Shown: piece after piece, positions 18,653 through 26,662 of the stretch
How the letters are laid out: the number at the start of each line of letters is the position of its first letter
Position numbering within the stretch: position 1 is the first letter of the stretch
Assembly: GCF_009866655.1 (NCBI RefSeq)
Contig: NZ_CP047420.1
Span: forward strand, 1,240,001 to 1,304,000
Length of the DNA: 64,000 bases
Direction: 5' to 3'
Source: Rathayibacter sp. VKM Ac-2804
GTDB taxonomy: Bacteria > Actinomycetota > Actinomycetes > Actinomycetales > Microbacteriaceae
The notes under the pieces: generated by a model
Databases searched by the model: none
Told to the model about the DNA's origin: nothing
What the model saw: only the letters and a program-made list of their open reading frames with translations
Made by a program: the position numbers and the translations under genes

Positions 18653-18751
18653 CCGAAGAGGCGCGGGGCGGCGAGGTGCGGCAGGAACGGGCCGCGCGGG
18701 CCCGCTCCGCAAGCCCTCGCCGGTGTCGGAGGTCGGGCGTACGGTCGCAGC

Positions 18752-19030
18752 ATGAGCGACGACATCCCCAACACCACCGATCCCGACGTCAAGACCGAGG
18801 GCGACGTCCTCGGCGCCCGTGCCGATGACGGCAGCGACACCAGCGCCAGCAAGGACCCGTCCGACTGGGTCACCGGTGACGAGCCGATGACCGGCCCGCA
18901 GCGCAGCTACCTCGACACCCTCGCCCGCGAGGCCGGCGAGACCCTCCCGGCCGACCTGACGAAGGCCCAGGCCTCCGAGCACATCGACCGCCTGCAGTCC
19001 TCGACCGGTCGCGGCGACGGCAGCAACTGA
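18752..19030 (+). CDS. DUF3072-domain small protein
   Basis: 92 aa, acidic N-terminus, then the compact DUF3072 motif MTGPQRSYLDTLAREAGE...LPADLTKAQASEHIDRLQ. This is a small actinobacterial family of unknown function. TACGGT sits 6 nt upstream of the ATG (leaderless). It looks like a single-gene unit, with a hairpin following. Confidence 0.85.
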   Translation: MSDDIPNTTDPDVKTEGDVLGARADDGSDTSASKDPSDWVTGDEPMTGPQRSYLDTLAREAGETLPADLTKAQASEHIDRLQSSTGRGDGSN

Positions 19031-19052
19031 CCCTCGGGCCACCCCTGCGGGC

Positions 19053-19089
19053 GGCGCACGACGACTGAGCTTTGCTGCTGTCGTGCGCC
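19053..19089 (+). terminator. Hairpin after DUF3072 gene
   Basis: GGCGCACGAC pairs with GTCGTGCGCC around a 17-base loop, 23 bases after the stop codon; followed by a C-rich rather than T-rich stretch. Confidence 0.6.
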
Positions 19090-19138
19090 CCCGTGCCGGG
19101 GCCGTCGCGCAGTCCTGACCCTCCCTAGGGTCGCGGGC

Positions 19139-19333
19139 ATGACGATCTCCCGTACCACGCAGACGGCTCTCGATCTCATCGACGCGGTGCGGATCCCCTC
19201 GGGGATCGACCCGCGTCTCGCCCGCCAGGTCTCCCTCTCGCTGCGCCTGCTGCTCGAGTCCGACAGCTTCGGCCCGAGCGATCGCACGCTGCGCCGCCGC
19301 TCCCGCAGGCTGCGCGCCGGCCGCCTCGTCTGA
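19139..19333 (+). CDS. Hypothetical basic protein (64 aa)
   Basis: Short reading frame with a predicted amphipathic helix (ARQVSLSLRLLLESD) and an arginine-rich end (RTLRRRSRRLRAGR). It matches no family I recognise. Support for it being real: TAGGGT lies exactly 7 nt before the ATG, as in other leaderless genes of this window, and the space lacks any other gene. It could bind nucleic acid, but that is only a guess from its charge. Confidence 0.5.
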   Translation: MTISRTTQTALDLIDAVRIPSGIDPRLARQVSLSLRLLLESDSFGPSDRTLRRRSRRLRAGRLV

Positions 19334-19543
19334 GCAGCGGGTCGCAACATCCTCGTGTCCTCGCTGGGGGCAGACAGCGCTCTCCTCGCGGTCTAGAGTT
19401 CGGGTCATCCGGTCCGCCGGACGCCCGCGGAACCGCGCACCGAGGCGACCACGCCTCCCGTGCCGGGCCCGCCGTCCGCTCGCTCGACGAGCGCCCTTCC
19501 TGCCGACGCTCAGCGCCGACGCCGTCTCGATGAGGAGACCGTC

Positions 19544-20032
19544 ATGCCGTCCTTCCGCTCCACCCTTCTCGCCCTCGCCGCCTCCGTCGCCCTCGTGGGC
19601 GCTGCAGCGACCCCCGCACTCGCCGATCACAACGCCGGCGCCAACCTCGACGGCTTCGCCTCGACCGACGTCTCGTCGAACGGCTCCTGCTACTACGGCG
19701 CCCTCCTCGCGGGCTCGCCCGACATCAGCCTCTCGACGACCAGCTACCGCTTCGTACGCACCGGAGCCTCGCTGACGCTGCTCTGCTCCTACACGGGGAT
19801 CCCGTCGTTCATCCCCGGCACCGAGCAAGGCGACGGCGGGGACTGGTACGCCCCGAAGAAGCCGACCCGCTACGTGGCTCAGGACTCCTGTCTGCCGCCG
19901 GGCGTCGATTCGGCCGGAGAGGAGTACCTCGACGATCCCGGTCGCGCGGTCGACAAGGTCGACGCGAAGACGCTGTTCTACCGCTCGACCATGACGATGG
20001 TCTGCTTCTGGGCCGACGACCCGACCCGCTGA
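19544..20032 (+). CDS. Secreted hypothetical protein
   Basis: 162 aa. A clear signal peptide (RSTLLALAASVALVGAAATPALA, cleavage about residue 26) is followed by a mature part with four cysteines (in SCYYG, LLCSYTG, DSCLPPG and MVCFW), so two disulfides are possible. A GAGGAG ribosome site precedes the ATG. The family was not recognised; no enzyme motif is visible. The stop codon runs into a 12-C tract. Confidence 0.72.
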   Translation: MPSFRSTLLALAASVALVGAAATPALADHNAGANLDGFASTDVSSNGSCYYGALLAGSPDISLSTTSYRFVRTGASLTLLCSYTGIPSFIPGTEQGDGGDWYAPKKPTRYVAQDSCLPPGVDSAGEEYLDDPGRAVDKVDAKTLFYRSTMTMVCFWADDPTR

Positions 20033-20044
20033 CCCCCCCCCCCC
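20033..20044 (+). repeat. Homopolymer tract of 12 C
   Basis: Twelve consecutive C directly after the TGA stop of the secreted protein. It is the longest such run I noticed in the window. It lies outside the coding region, so it could change length without altering a protein, or could be an assembly error. Confidence 0.85.
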
Positions 20045-20128
20045 AGGGGCGGCCGGCGGTGTCCCCTTCCGCCGGTCGCCCCGCCCACCGCCTAGGCAGA
20101 GCAGCGTCGCCCGTCGTCCCCCTATGCC

Positions 20129-20163
20129 GGTCGAGTAGCCGCTTTCAGCGGCGTATCGAGACC
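20129..20163. repeat. REP-like palindrome, copy 2
   Basis: GGTCGAGTAGCCGC and GCGGCGTATCGAGACC flank a short TTTCA loop. Same family as the copies at 13.05, 40.4-40.8, 43.9 and 48.8 kb; here between two genes on the same strand. Confidence 0.8.
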
Positions 20164-20227
20164 CGTCACCGACCGAGCAGCCGCACCGAGCGCCTCGCCC
20201 TCACCGCACCAGACAGGACCCGCACCG

Positions 20228-20425
20228 ATGACCCACCGCCTCCAGAGCCACCAGAGCGTCACCGTCCGCCTCGTCCGCTGGTTCCGCACCGAGGACGGCT
20301 GGCGATCCGAGGTCGTCCGCGGCCGCCTCCTCGAGCACCGCGACGGCGTCTGGCGCCTCCTCGTCGTCGAGGACGACGCCCCGCGCGAGTACCCCGACTC
20401 CGACTGGTCCCTCTGCCACGAGTAG
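20228..20425 (+). CDS. Hypothetical small protein (65 aa)
   Basis: 65-aa frame with several Trp and Arg residues: VRLVRWFRTEDGWRSEVVRGRL then DGVWRLLVVEDDAPREYPDSDW. The alternating pattern suggests a small beta-rich domain. Codon use matches the genes around it (strong third-position G/C) and the composition is protein-like rather than random. I cannot name a family. It lies between a REP-like element and tRNA-Lys. Moderately likely to be real. Confidence 0.5.
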   Translation: MTHRLQSHQSVTVRLVRWFRTEDGWRSEVVRGRLLEHRDGVWRLLVVEDDAPREYPDSDWSLCHE

Positions 20426-20531
20426 CGGCTGCGCCGTCGAGCCGTCGAGCTCCGGCCGGACCGCGGAAAGATCCGCGCAGCGCGCCCCGGCGCGACGTCG
20501 CGCGAGGAGGAGGCTCTGCAGGAGGGGGAAG

Positions 20532-20604
20532 TGGGCCCCGTCGGGCTCGAACCGACGACCCGCGGATTAAAAGTCCGCTGCTCTGCCAACTGAGCTAGAG
20601 GCCC
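20532..20604 (-). tRNA. tRNA-Lys (anticodon TTT)
   Basis: Read on the minus strand: acceptor GGGCCTC, D-arm TAGCTCAGTTGGCAGAGC, anticodon loop CTTTTAA with anticodon TTT, T-arm GTCGGTTCGAGCCCGAC, and a closing acceptor strand. 73 nt, no encoded CCA. All four stems pair. Confidence 0.96.
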
Positions 20605-20740
20605 GCGGCATCCAGGGTAGCGCCCCCGCGCGCCCGGACCGGCGTCGGGCATACCCGCACAGGCGCAGGCGTTACCCTCCTCGAACCCCCACGAAGCAGG
20701 ACGCGTCCGCGCGCCCCGCCCGACCGCGGAAGGCGGCCCC

Positions 20741-21370
20741 ATGACAGACGGCTTCCACAAGCCGACCAAGTTCCCCTCCCGCGTCTTCGAGGCGTTCCAG
20801 GGAGGCGAGGACCCCGCCCAGATCAGCCGGGTCGCGCACGAGACGGCGATCGCGCTGCTCAGCCGCGTGCGCGAGGACCCCGACCCGGTGGTCATCGACC
20901 GCCTGGTCGAGTACACGGACCACAACGGCATCGACGCCCTCGCCGAGCTCTGGGCGCGATCGAGCCCGTCCAGCCTCCCCGGCGCCCTCTGGCGCATCTA
21001 CCTGCTGCGGCTCGTGATCCGGCAGGACCCGGAGAGCACGAGCTTCCTCTACCAGCGCGGCGTCGAGCTCTCGGCGACCATCGACCCGGTCGTCGCCGGC
21101 GCTGTCACGCCGACCGGACCGGCCGAGATCACCGAGCTGGCCGACCGCATCCTCCGCGGGGTGTTCGACGGCGACTTCGCCGTCGCCCTCGACCGGGCCG
21201 CGGCCTTCTGCCGCGTGAGCGCCTCCGGGGCCGCCTCGGTGGCCGACGACGTCGAGCTCATCGACGGACCGCGCGCGAGCCAGCTGACCACCCGGGCGCT
21301 GCGGCTCTCGACCACCGCGGCCGAGCTGGTGAGCTGCGCGCGCCTCTGGCGCAGCGATTCGCTGGAGTAG
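20741..21370 (+). CDS. Conserved hypothetical helical protein
   Basis: 209 aa, mostly alpha-helical by composition, no signal peptide or membrane segment. It begins TDGFHKPTKFPSRVFEAFQGGEDPAQISRVAHETAIALLSR and ends with a run of helices. It resembles a conserved Microbacteriaceae hypothetical protein; no catalytic motif is evident and I do not assign a function. The ATG follows a GGAAGG-like ribosome site. No operon partner. Confidence 0.72.
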   Translation: MTDGFHKPTKFPSRVFEAFQGGEDPAQISRVAHETAIALLSRVREDPDPVVIDRLVEYTDHNGIDALAELWARSSPSSLPGALWRIYLLRLVIRQDPESTSFLYQRGVELSATIDPVVAGAVTPTGPAEITELADRILRGVFDGDFAVALDRAAAFCRVSASGAASVADDVELIDGPRASQLTTRALRLSTTAAELVSCARLWRSDSLE

Positions 21371-21696
21371 GACCGAGCCCGCTGTCCGATCTCCCTCCCG
21401 CTACCCGATCCTCCCGCGAGCGGCACCCCGCGTTCTCGCTCCGCGAACGCCCCTCGCGGGCCTACGGGGGACAGCCGGTACACTGGTCGTGGCCGGATCG
21501 CAGTAACCCCGGGCTCCACTTATAGCCGCTTCGAGCGGCCTCGCGCCGAGAGGCGTTTCTGCGGTCCGGCCCCTTCTCCACTCGACAGCATCCGGCAGCG
21601 GATCCCGAAGGGTCGGGCGAGGGCCCAGTGGCGGGCGGTCGGAGGCTCGAGTCCTCCCCTCCCGGCAGAGTCCCCGACAGACAGGCGACATCCGGA
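21371..21696. other. 326-base gap before the sigma-factor operon
   Basis: No gene seen. TACACT at 21477-21482 could be a -10 box for the operon, which would give a leader of about 210 nt. A small hairpin (GCCGCTTCGAGCGGC) lies at 21526-21540. No -35 element characteristic of an autoregulated ECF promoter could be identified with confidence. Confidence 0.4.
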
Positions 21697-22134
21697 ATGA
21701 AGAACCGCAGGGCCCTCCGGATCGGCGCGCGGTGGTGGGCCGGACTCGCTCTCCTCGTCATCGCCGCTCTCCTCTTCTTCTCCGCTCCGAGCGTCGACGA
21801 CGAGGTCGGCGCCCTCCTCGGCAACGGGGTCGTCTTCTCGCAGGGGGCGCTGATGCGCACGCTCGCCGTCCTCGATGTCGCCGCCGGCCTCTGGGTCCTG
21901 ATCCGCCCGCGCAGCTACGCGGGCCTGACCGCCGCACTGATGGCGGTCATCGCCCTCTGGCTGGCCCCGCGGATGGCTGCGCCGGCGCTGCTCGAGGTCG
22001 GCTCCCTCGCCCTCGACGTCCGATTCGTCACCCTCCCGCTCGAGGTGTCGGTCCTGATCGCGGGACTCGCCGTGACAGCCTTCTGGATGACCCGGAATCT
22101 GAAGTCCCGGGCGCGAGCAGGGCAGGGCGCATGA
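21697..22134 (+). CDS. Small four-helix membrane protein upstream of the sigma factor
   Basis: 145 aa with about four membrane segments (roughly 14-30, 50-68, 75-95 and 112-132) and a basic C-terminus. I do not recognise the family. The ATG at 21697 was preferred over a longer frame because it begins with the basic MKNRRALR that precedes the first membrane helix. Its TGA overlaps the ATG of the ECF sigma gene (ATGA), so it is translated in the same operon and may take part in sigma-factor sensing or be a target; this is inference. Confidence 0.68.
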   Translation: MKNRRALRIGARWWAGLALLVIAALLFFSAPSVDDEVGALLGNGVVFSQGALMRTLAVLDVAAGLWVLIRPRSYAGLTAALMAVIALWLAPRMAAPALLEVGSLALDVRFVTLPLEVSVLIAGLAVTAFWMTRNLKSRARAGQGA

Positions 22135-22706
22135 GCGACGACACCACCGCCGAGGGCACCGCACCGGACCTCGGCGCCCTCCTCGAGCGGATCGCCGCGG
22201 GCGAGCAGGCCGCGTTCTCCCAGCTCTACGACCTGGTCGCGTCCCGCGTCCTCGGCCTGATCACCCGGGTCCTGGTCGATCGCGCGCAGTCCGAGGAGGT
22301 GGCTCAGGAGGTCTTCCTCGAGATCTGGCAAACCGCTGGACGCTTCGCTCCGAATAAGGGAAGTGCGACGACCTGGATCCTCACGATGGCACACCGCAGG
22401 GCCATCGATCGGGTTCGCGCGGCCCAAGCGGGCCGCGATCGGGACGTCCGCATAGGAATCCGCGACCTCGGTCGCGACTACGACCAGGTCGCCGAACAGG
22501 CGGAGGTGTCCCTCGAGCACGAGAAGGTCACCGCCGCCCTGGAGCGGCTGACCGAGCTCCAGCGTCAAGCGCTGCAGCTCGCGTACTACGGCGGCTACTC
22601 GCACAGCGAGATCGCCGGGATCCTGAACTGCCCCGTCGGTACCATAAAAACGCGCCTGCGCGACGGGATGATACGACTGAGAGAAGAGATGGGGGTGGCC
22701 CTGTGA
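22131..22706 (+). CDS. ECF RNA polymerase sigma factor (SigK-like)
   Basis: 191 aa. Region 2 is visible in AFSQLYDLVASRVLGLITRVL and EEVAQEVFLEIWQTAGRF...TWILTMAHRRAIDRVR (core and -10 binding), region 4 in LQRQALQLAYYGGYSHSEIAGILNCPVGTIKTRLRDGMIRLRE (-35 binding helix-turn-helix). The immediately following anti-sigma factor of the RskA type places it in the SigK/ECF19-like group. Starts and stops overlap on both sides, so the three genes form one tightly coupled unit. Confidence 0.9.
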   Translation: MSDDTTAEGTAPDLGALLERIAAGEQAAFSQLYDLVASRVLGLITRVLVDRAQSEEVAQEVFLEIWQTAGRFAPNKGSATTWILTMAHRRAIDRVRAAQAGRDRDVRIGIRDLGRDYDQVAEQAEVSLEHEKVTAALERLTELQRQALQLAYYGGYSHSEIAGILNCPVGTIKTRLRDGMIRLREEMGVAL

Positions 22707-23554
22707 ACGACGTGCAACTCCCCGAAGATCCGCGCGAACTCGCAGCAGGACACGCACTCGGCATCCTCACCCCGGACGAGACCGCCCGGTACGAGAGATT
22801 CCTGGACGAGAATCCGGAGGCGCGCGGCGAGGCCGACGCCTTCTCCGCCGTGGCCGAGGCGCTGGCCGCCGACGCACCGCCGATCGCACCGTCGCCGGCC
22901 CTCAAGGCAGACCTGATGGCGCTGATCGCGACCACTCCGCAGCTCCCGCGGGACGACGCATCCGATTCCCCGGCCGAGGAGGCCGCCGAGCAGCAGCAGC
23001 CCGCACGCACCCTGCGCGCCGTCGAGCCCTCGCCCGCGACCGCCGCCACCCCGACCTCCGGTCGTCACGGCGCCGAGGCCCGCGCCCGTGGCCGCTGGTT
23101 CACCCGTCCCGCCGTCTACCTCTCCGCTGCCGCCGCCGCGGCGGTGATCGTCGTCGGGGGAGTGGCGCTCCCGCCCCTGCTGACGCCCGACGCCGGCCAG
23201 AGCCAGCAGTTGAGCGCCCTGGAGCAGATCCGCAGCGCACCCGACGTGCAGGAGACCGCCGGCGCCGTCGCCACCGGCGAGACCGCGACCCTCGTCTGGT
23301 CGGCCTCGCTCGGCCGCTCGGCGCTCGTCGTCGACGACCTCGCGCCCCTGCCCGAGGACAAGACCTACGAGCTCTGGTACATCGGCTCGTCCGGCCCGGT
23401 CTCCGCGGGCACGTTCGACGGCGGTGACGGCCGCACGGTCGCTCCGCTCGAGGGCACGCTCGCCGAGGGCGCCGTCGTCGCCGTGACCGTCGAGGACGCG
23501 GGCGGCTCGGAGGCGCCGACCACCGACCCGATCCTGGCGATCGCGACCGCCTGA
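22703..23554 (+). CDS. RskA-type membrane anti-sigma factor
   Basis: 283 aa. The N-terminal sigma-binding domain (PRELAAGHALGILTPDETARYERFLDENPEA) lacks the HxxxCxxC zinc motif, as is known for RskA. A single membrane segment at about 134-155 divides it from an extracellular RskA domain (TATLVWSASLGRSALVVDDLAPLP then YELWYIGSSGPVSAGTF). Such proteins hold the sigma factor at the membrane until regulated proteolysis releases it. The GTG start overlaps the sigma stop (GTGA). A strong terminator follows. Confidence 0.9.
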   Translation: MNDVQLPEDPRELAAGHALGILTPDETARYERFLDENPEARGEADAFSAVAEALAADAPPIAPSPALKADLMALIATTPQLPRDDASDSPAEEAAEQQQPARTLRAVEPSPATAATPTSGRHGAEARARGRWFTRPAVYLSAAAAAAVIVVGGVALPPLLTPDAGQSQQLSALEQIRSAPDVQETAGAVATGETATLVWSASLGRSALVVDDLAPLPEDKTYELWYIGSSGPVSAGTFDGGDGRTVAPLEGTLAEGAVVAVTVEDAGGSEAPTTDPILAIATA

Positions 23555-23573
23555 CACCGCCACAGCACTGAGC

Positions 23574-23614
23574 GCAGAAGAGCCGCACCCCCCGAGGGGG
23601 TGCGGCTCTTCTGC
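23574..23614. terminator. Strong hairpin terminator
   Basis: GCAGAAGAGCCGCACCCCC and its exact complement around a short CGA loop; sits 20 bases after the anti-sigma gene, facing the convergent pst operon. Confidence 0.85.
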
Positions 23615-23671
23615 GCTCCCCGCCGGGGGCCGCCGGCTGCAGACGGCTCTCACGGGCCCCCGGACAGCAGA

Positions 23672-23702
23672 AGAGCCGCACCCCCGGGGGAGTGCGGCTC
23701 TC
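23672..23702. terminator. Second hairpin terminator, convergent with the first
   Basis: GAGCCGCACCCCC and GGGGGAGTGCGGCTC form a stem 19 bases beyond the pstB stop codon. Its arm (AGAAGAGCCGCACCCCC) repeats that of the hairpin at 23574, so the two terminators probably arose by duplication. Confidence 0.8.
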
Positions 23703-23720
23703 GTGCGAGCGGTCGGCGAC

Positions 23721-24500
23721 TCAGCCGAAGCGGCCGGAGACGTAGTCCTCGGTCGCCTGGACGGACGGCCGCGAGAAGATCGTGGCGGTGTCGTCGTACT
23801 CGATGAGCTTGCCGGGCTTGCCGGTGCCCGCGATGTTGAAGAACGCGGTGCGGTCCGAGACGCGCGAGGCCTGCTGCATGTTGTGGGTCACGATCACGAT
23901 CGTGTACTCGTTCTTGAGCTCCTCGATCAGGTCCTCGATCGCGAGCGTCGAGATCGGGTCGAGGGCCGAGCACGGCTCGTCCATCAGCAGCACGTCGGGG
24001 GAGACGGCGATGGCGCGGGCGATGCACAGCCGCTGCTGCTGGCCGCCGGAGAGGCCGGAGCCGGGCTTCTCGAGCCGGTCCTTGACCTCGTTCCAGAGGT
24101 TCGCGCCCTGGAGCGACTTCTCGACGAGGTCGTCCGCGTCGGACTTCGAGATGCGGCGGTTGTTCAGCTTCACACCGGCCAGGACGTTGTCGCGGATCGA
24201 CATCGTCGGGAACGGGTTGGGGCGCTGGAAGACCATGCCCACCTGGCGGCGCACGAGCACCGGGTCGACGCCCGGGCCGTACAGGTTGTTGCCGTCGATC
24301 AGCACCTCGCCGTCGACGTAGGCGCCGGGGATGACCTCGTGCATGCGGTTGAGCGTGCGGAGGAAGGTCGACTTGCCGCAGCCGGAGGGCCCGATGAACG
24401 CCGTGACGGTGCGGGGCTCGATGGTCAGACCGACTCCCTCGACCGCGAGGAACTTGCTGTAGTAGACGTTGAGGTCGTTGACTTCGATGCGCTTGGACAA
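23721..24500 (-). CDS. pstB: Phosphate ABC transporter ATP-binding protein
   Basis: 259-aa ATPase of the high-affinity phosphate importer. Walker [10 protein letters not shown] (37-45), Q-loop QRPNPFP (92-98, typical of PstB), signature LSGGQQQR (150-157), Walker [13 protein letters not shown] (171-). Last gene of pstS-pstC-pstA-pstB; 15 bases separate it from pstA. Confidence 0.97.
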   Translation of the reverse strand: MSKRIEVNDLNVYYSKFLAVEGVGLTIEPRTVTAFIGPSGCGKSTFLRTLNRMHEVIPGAYVDGEVLIDGNNLYGPGVDPVLVRRQVGMVFQRPNPFPTMSIRDNVLAGVKLNNRRISKSDADDLVEKSLQGANLWNEVKDRLEKPGSGLSGGQQQRLCIARAIAVSPDVLLMDEPCSALDPISTLAIEDLIEELKNEYTIVIVTHNMQQASRVSDRTAFFNIAGTGKPGKLIEYDDTATIFSRPSVQATEDYVSGRFG

Positions 24501-24515
24501 CGGAGATCCTTAGGG

Positions 24516-25625
24516 TTAGCGGCCGAGCTTGGGGGCGAAGATGCGCGCGACCAGGCGAGCGAGCAGGTTGAGGAGCATGACGATCAGGATGAGGACCAGC
24601 GCGCCGGTCCAGGCCCGATCGATGTAGGCGGCGGCGTCCGCTCCCTGATCGGCGTACTGGCGGAACACGAAGACCGGGAGGGTCATCATCCGGTCGTCGA
24701 ACGGGTTGTAGTTCATCGACTGGGTGAAGCCGGCGACGATGAGCAGCGGAGCGGTCTCGCCGATGACGCGGGCGATCGAGAGCATGACGCCCGTCACGAT
24801 GCCGGCGATCGAGGTCGGCAGGACGATCTTCACGACGGTGAGCCACTTGGGCACGCCGAGCGCGAAGGACGCCTCGCGGAGCTCGTTCGGCACCAGGCGC
24901 AGCATCTCCTCGGTGGAGCGCACGACGACCGGGATCATCAGCACCGAGAGCGCGATCGCGCCGCCGAAGCCCATCCGGATGCCGTCGCCGAACAGGAGCA
25001 CGAGCAGCGCGTAGGCGAAGAGGCCGGCGACGATCGAGGGGATGCCGGTCATCACGTCGACGAAGAAGGTGATGCCGCGGGCGAGCGCGCCCCGGCCGTA
25101 CTCGACCAGGTAGATGGCCGTCATCAGCCCGATCGGGATCGAGATGACCGCGGCCAGGGCCGTGATGATCAGCGTGCCCATGATCGCGTGCAGCGCGCCG
25201 CCGCCCTCGCCGACGACGTTGCGCATCGAGGAGGTGAAGAAGAGGACGTCGAAGCGCGCGGCTCCGGCGGTGACCGCCGTGTACATCAGCGAGATCAGCG
25301 GGATCAGCGCGACGACGAACGCCGCGGTGACCAGGGTGGTGACGACCCGGTCCGTGGCGCGGCGGGGGCCCTCGACGAGGCGGGCGAGGACGAAGACGGC
25401 GATCGTGTAGAGCACGGCGCCGAAGAAGACGGTGCCGACGACGTCGAAGCCCTGCGTGGTGCCCGTGACGGCGAGGAGGGCGTAGACGAGCGCCATCAGG
25501 GCGATGCTGCCGAGCAGGAGGGCGACGGGCGCCCACTTGGGCAGCTGGCCGCTGGTGAGCGTGTTGACCGGCGCAGGGACCGCGTCCTCGACGCGGCGCT
25601 GGCGGGGCGGAGTCATCGTGACCAT
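24516..25625 (-). CDS. pstA: Phosphate ABC transporter permease PstA
   Basis: 369-aa inner-membrane permease. It carries an N-terminal extension with three or so extra membrane helices before the usual permease core, whose EAA-like loop is ELREASFALGVPKWLTVVKIVLP. The region AIMGTLIITALAAVISIPIGLMTAIYL is the conserved entry of the permease domain. Start overlaps the pstC stop by one base (TGATG). With PstC it forms the channel energised by PstB. Confidence 0.95.
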   Translation of the reverse strand: MVTMTPPRQRRVEDAVPAPVNTLTSGQLPKWAPVALLLGSIALMALVYALLAVTGTTQGFDVVGTVFFGAVLYTIAVFVLARLVEGPRRATDRVVTTLVTAAFVVALIPLISLMYTAVTAGAARFDVLFFTSSMRNVVGEGGGALHAIMGTLIITALAAVISIPIGLMTAIYLVEYGRGALARGITFFVDVMTGIPSIVAGLFAYALLVLLFGDGIRMGFGGAIALSVLMIPVVVRSTEEMLRLVPNELREASFALGVPKWLTVVKIVLPTSIAGIVTGVMLSIARVIGETAPLLIVAGFTQSMNYNPFDDRMMTLPVFVFRQYADQGADAAAYIDRAWTGALVLILIVMLLNLLARLVARIFAPKLGR

Positions 25626-26569
25626 CAGTTCGCTCCCGAGAAGGCCTTGCGGCGGTTGATGATGTAGCGGGCGAGCATGTTGACGAGCAGCGTGATGACG
25701 AAGAGCATCAGGCCGGAGGCGACCAGCTCGTTGACCTTCAGGCCGTAGGCCTCGGGGAAGCTCAGCGCGATGTTCGAGGCGACCGTGTTCGAGTTCGTCG
25801 ACTGCAGCAGGGCGAAGTTCACGACGAACGAGGGCGAGAGCACGATCGCGACCGCCATCGTCTCGCCGAGGGCGCGGCCCAGGCCGAGCATGGACGCGGA
25901 GATGATGCCGGGGCGGCCGAAGGGCAGGACCGCGGTGCGGACCATCTCCCAGCGGGTCGCGCCGAGGGCGAGCGCGGCCTCCTCGTGCAGCGTCGGCGTC
26001 TGCAGGAAGACCTCGCGCGAGATGGCGGTGACGATCGGCAGGATCATCACCGCGAGCACGAGGGCCACGGTGAGGATCGTGCGGCCCGTGCCGGAGACGG
26101 GGCCGTTGAAGAGCGGGAACCAGCCGAACGCGTCCGTGAGGAACGCGTAGAACGGCTGGACGAAGGGGGCCAGGACGGTGATGCCCCAGAGGCCGAAGAC
26201 GACCGACGGCACGGCGGCCAGCAGGTCGATCACGTAGCCCAGGCCCTGCGCGAGCTTGCGCGGGGCGTAGTGCGAGATGAAGAGCGCGATGCCGATCGCG
26301 ATCGGCACGGCGATCACCATGGCGAGTGCAGCGGCGTAGACGGTGCCGAAGACCAGGGGACCGACCCAGGCCCAGAAGCCCGCGCCACCGGAGATCGTGT
26401 CCGGGGCGGCGGTGAGGGCCGGGACCGACTGGACGACCAGGAAGAGGGCGACGGCGGCGAGGATGACGAGGATCAGCGCGCCGGAGGCGACTGCCGTTCC
26501 GGAGAAGATCCGGTCTGCGGGCCGCTGCTTCGCCTTGATGGCGCCGACGGGCCGCTCTGCGGTGGTCAT
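25625..26569 (-). CDS. pstC: Phosphate ABC transporter permease PstC
   Basis: 314-aa permease with six membrane segments; LVFGTVYAAALAMVIAVPIAIGIALFISHYAP and the EAA loop HEEAALALGATRWEMVRTAVLPFG are typical. ATG at 26569. A perfect 12-bp hairpin lies between pstS and pstC and probably lowers expression of the permease genes relative to the binding protein. Confidence 0.96.
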   Translation of the reverse strand: MTTAERPVGAIKAKQRPADRIFSGTAVASGALILVILAAVALFLVVQSVPALTAAPDTISGGAGFWAWVGPLVFGTVYAAALAMVIAVPIAIGIALFISHYAPRKLAQGLGYVIDLLAAVPSVVFGLWGITVLAPFVQPFYAFLTDAFGWFPLFNGPVSGTGRTILTVALVLAVMILPIVTAISREVFLQTPTLHEEAALALGATRWEMVRTAVLPFGRPGIISASMLGLGRALGETMAVAIVLSPSFVVNFALLQSTNSNTVASNIALSFPEAYGLKVNELVASGLMLFVITLLVNMLARYIINRRKAFSGAN

Positions 26570-26616
26570 GTGGGTGTCCCTGCGTTCGGTGTGGGGGAGG
26601 GGGCCGAGCCGCGATG

Positions 26617-26646
26617 CGGCCCCGGACCGGTGGAGGTCCGGGGCCG
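26617..26646 (-). terminator. Hairpin between pstS and pstC (likely partial terminator)
   Basis: CGGCCCCGGACC and GGTCCGGGGCCG, a perfect 12-bp stem with a six-base loop, 17 bases after the pstS stop. Such intercistronic hairpins are known to keep binding-protein transcripts more abundant than those of the permease. Confidence 0.75.
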
Positions 26647-26662
26647 CGTCACGAGGGGGAGA

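Noticed and set aside
20059..20598. 179-aa plus-strand frame covering the tRNA-Lys region
   Set aside because: It runs antisense through the tRNA and a REP-like element and is Pro/Arg-rich; a short Trp-rich frame (20228-20425) is a better candidate.
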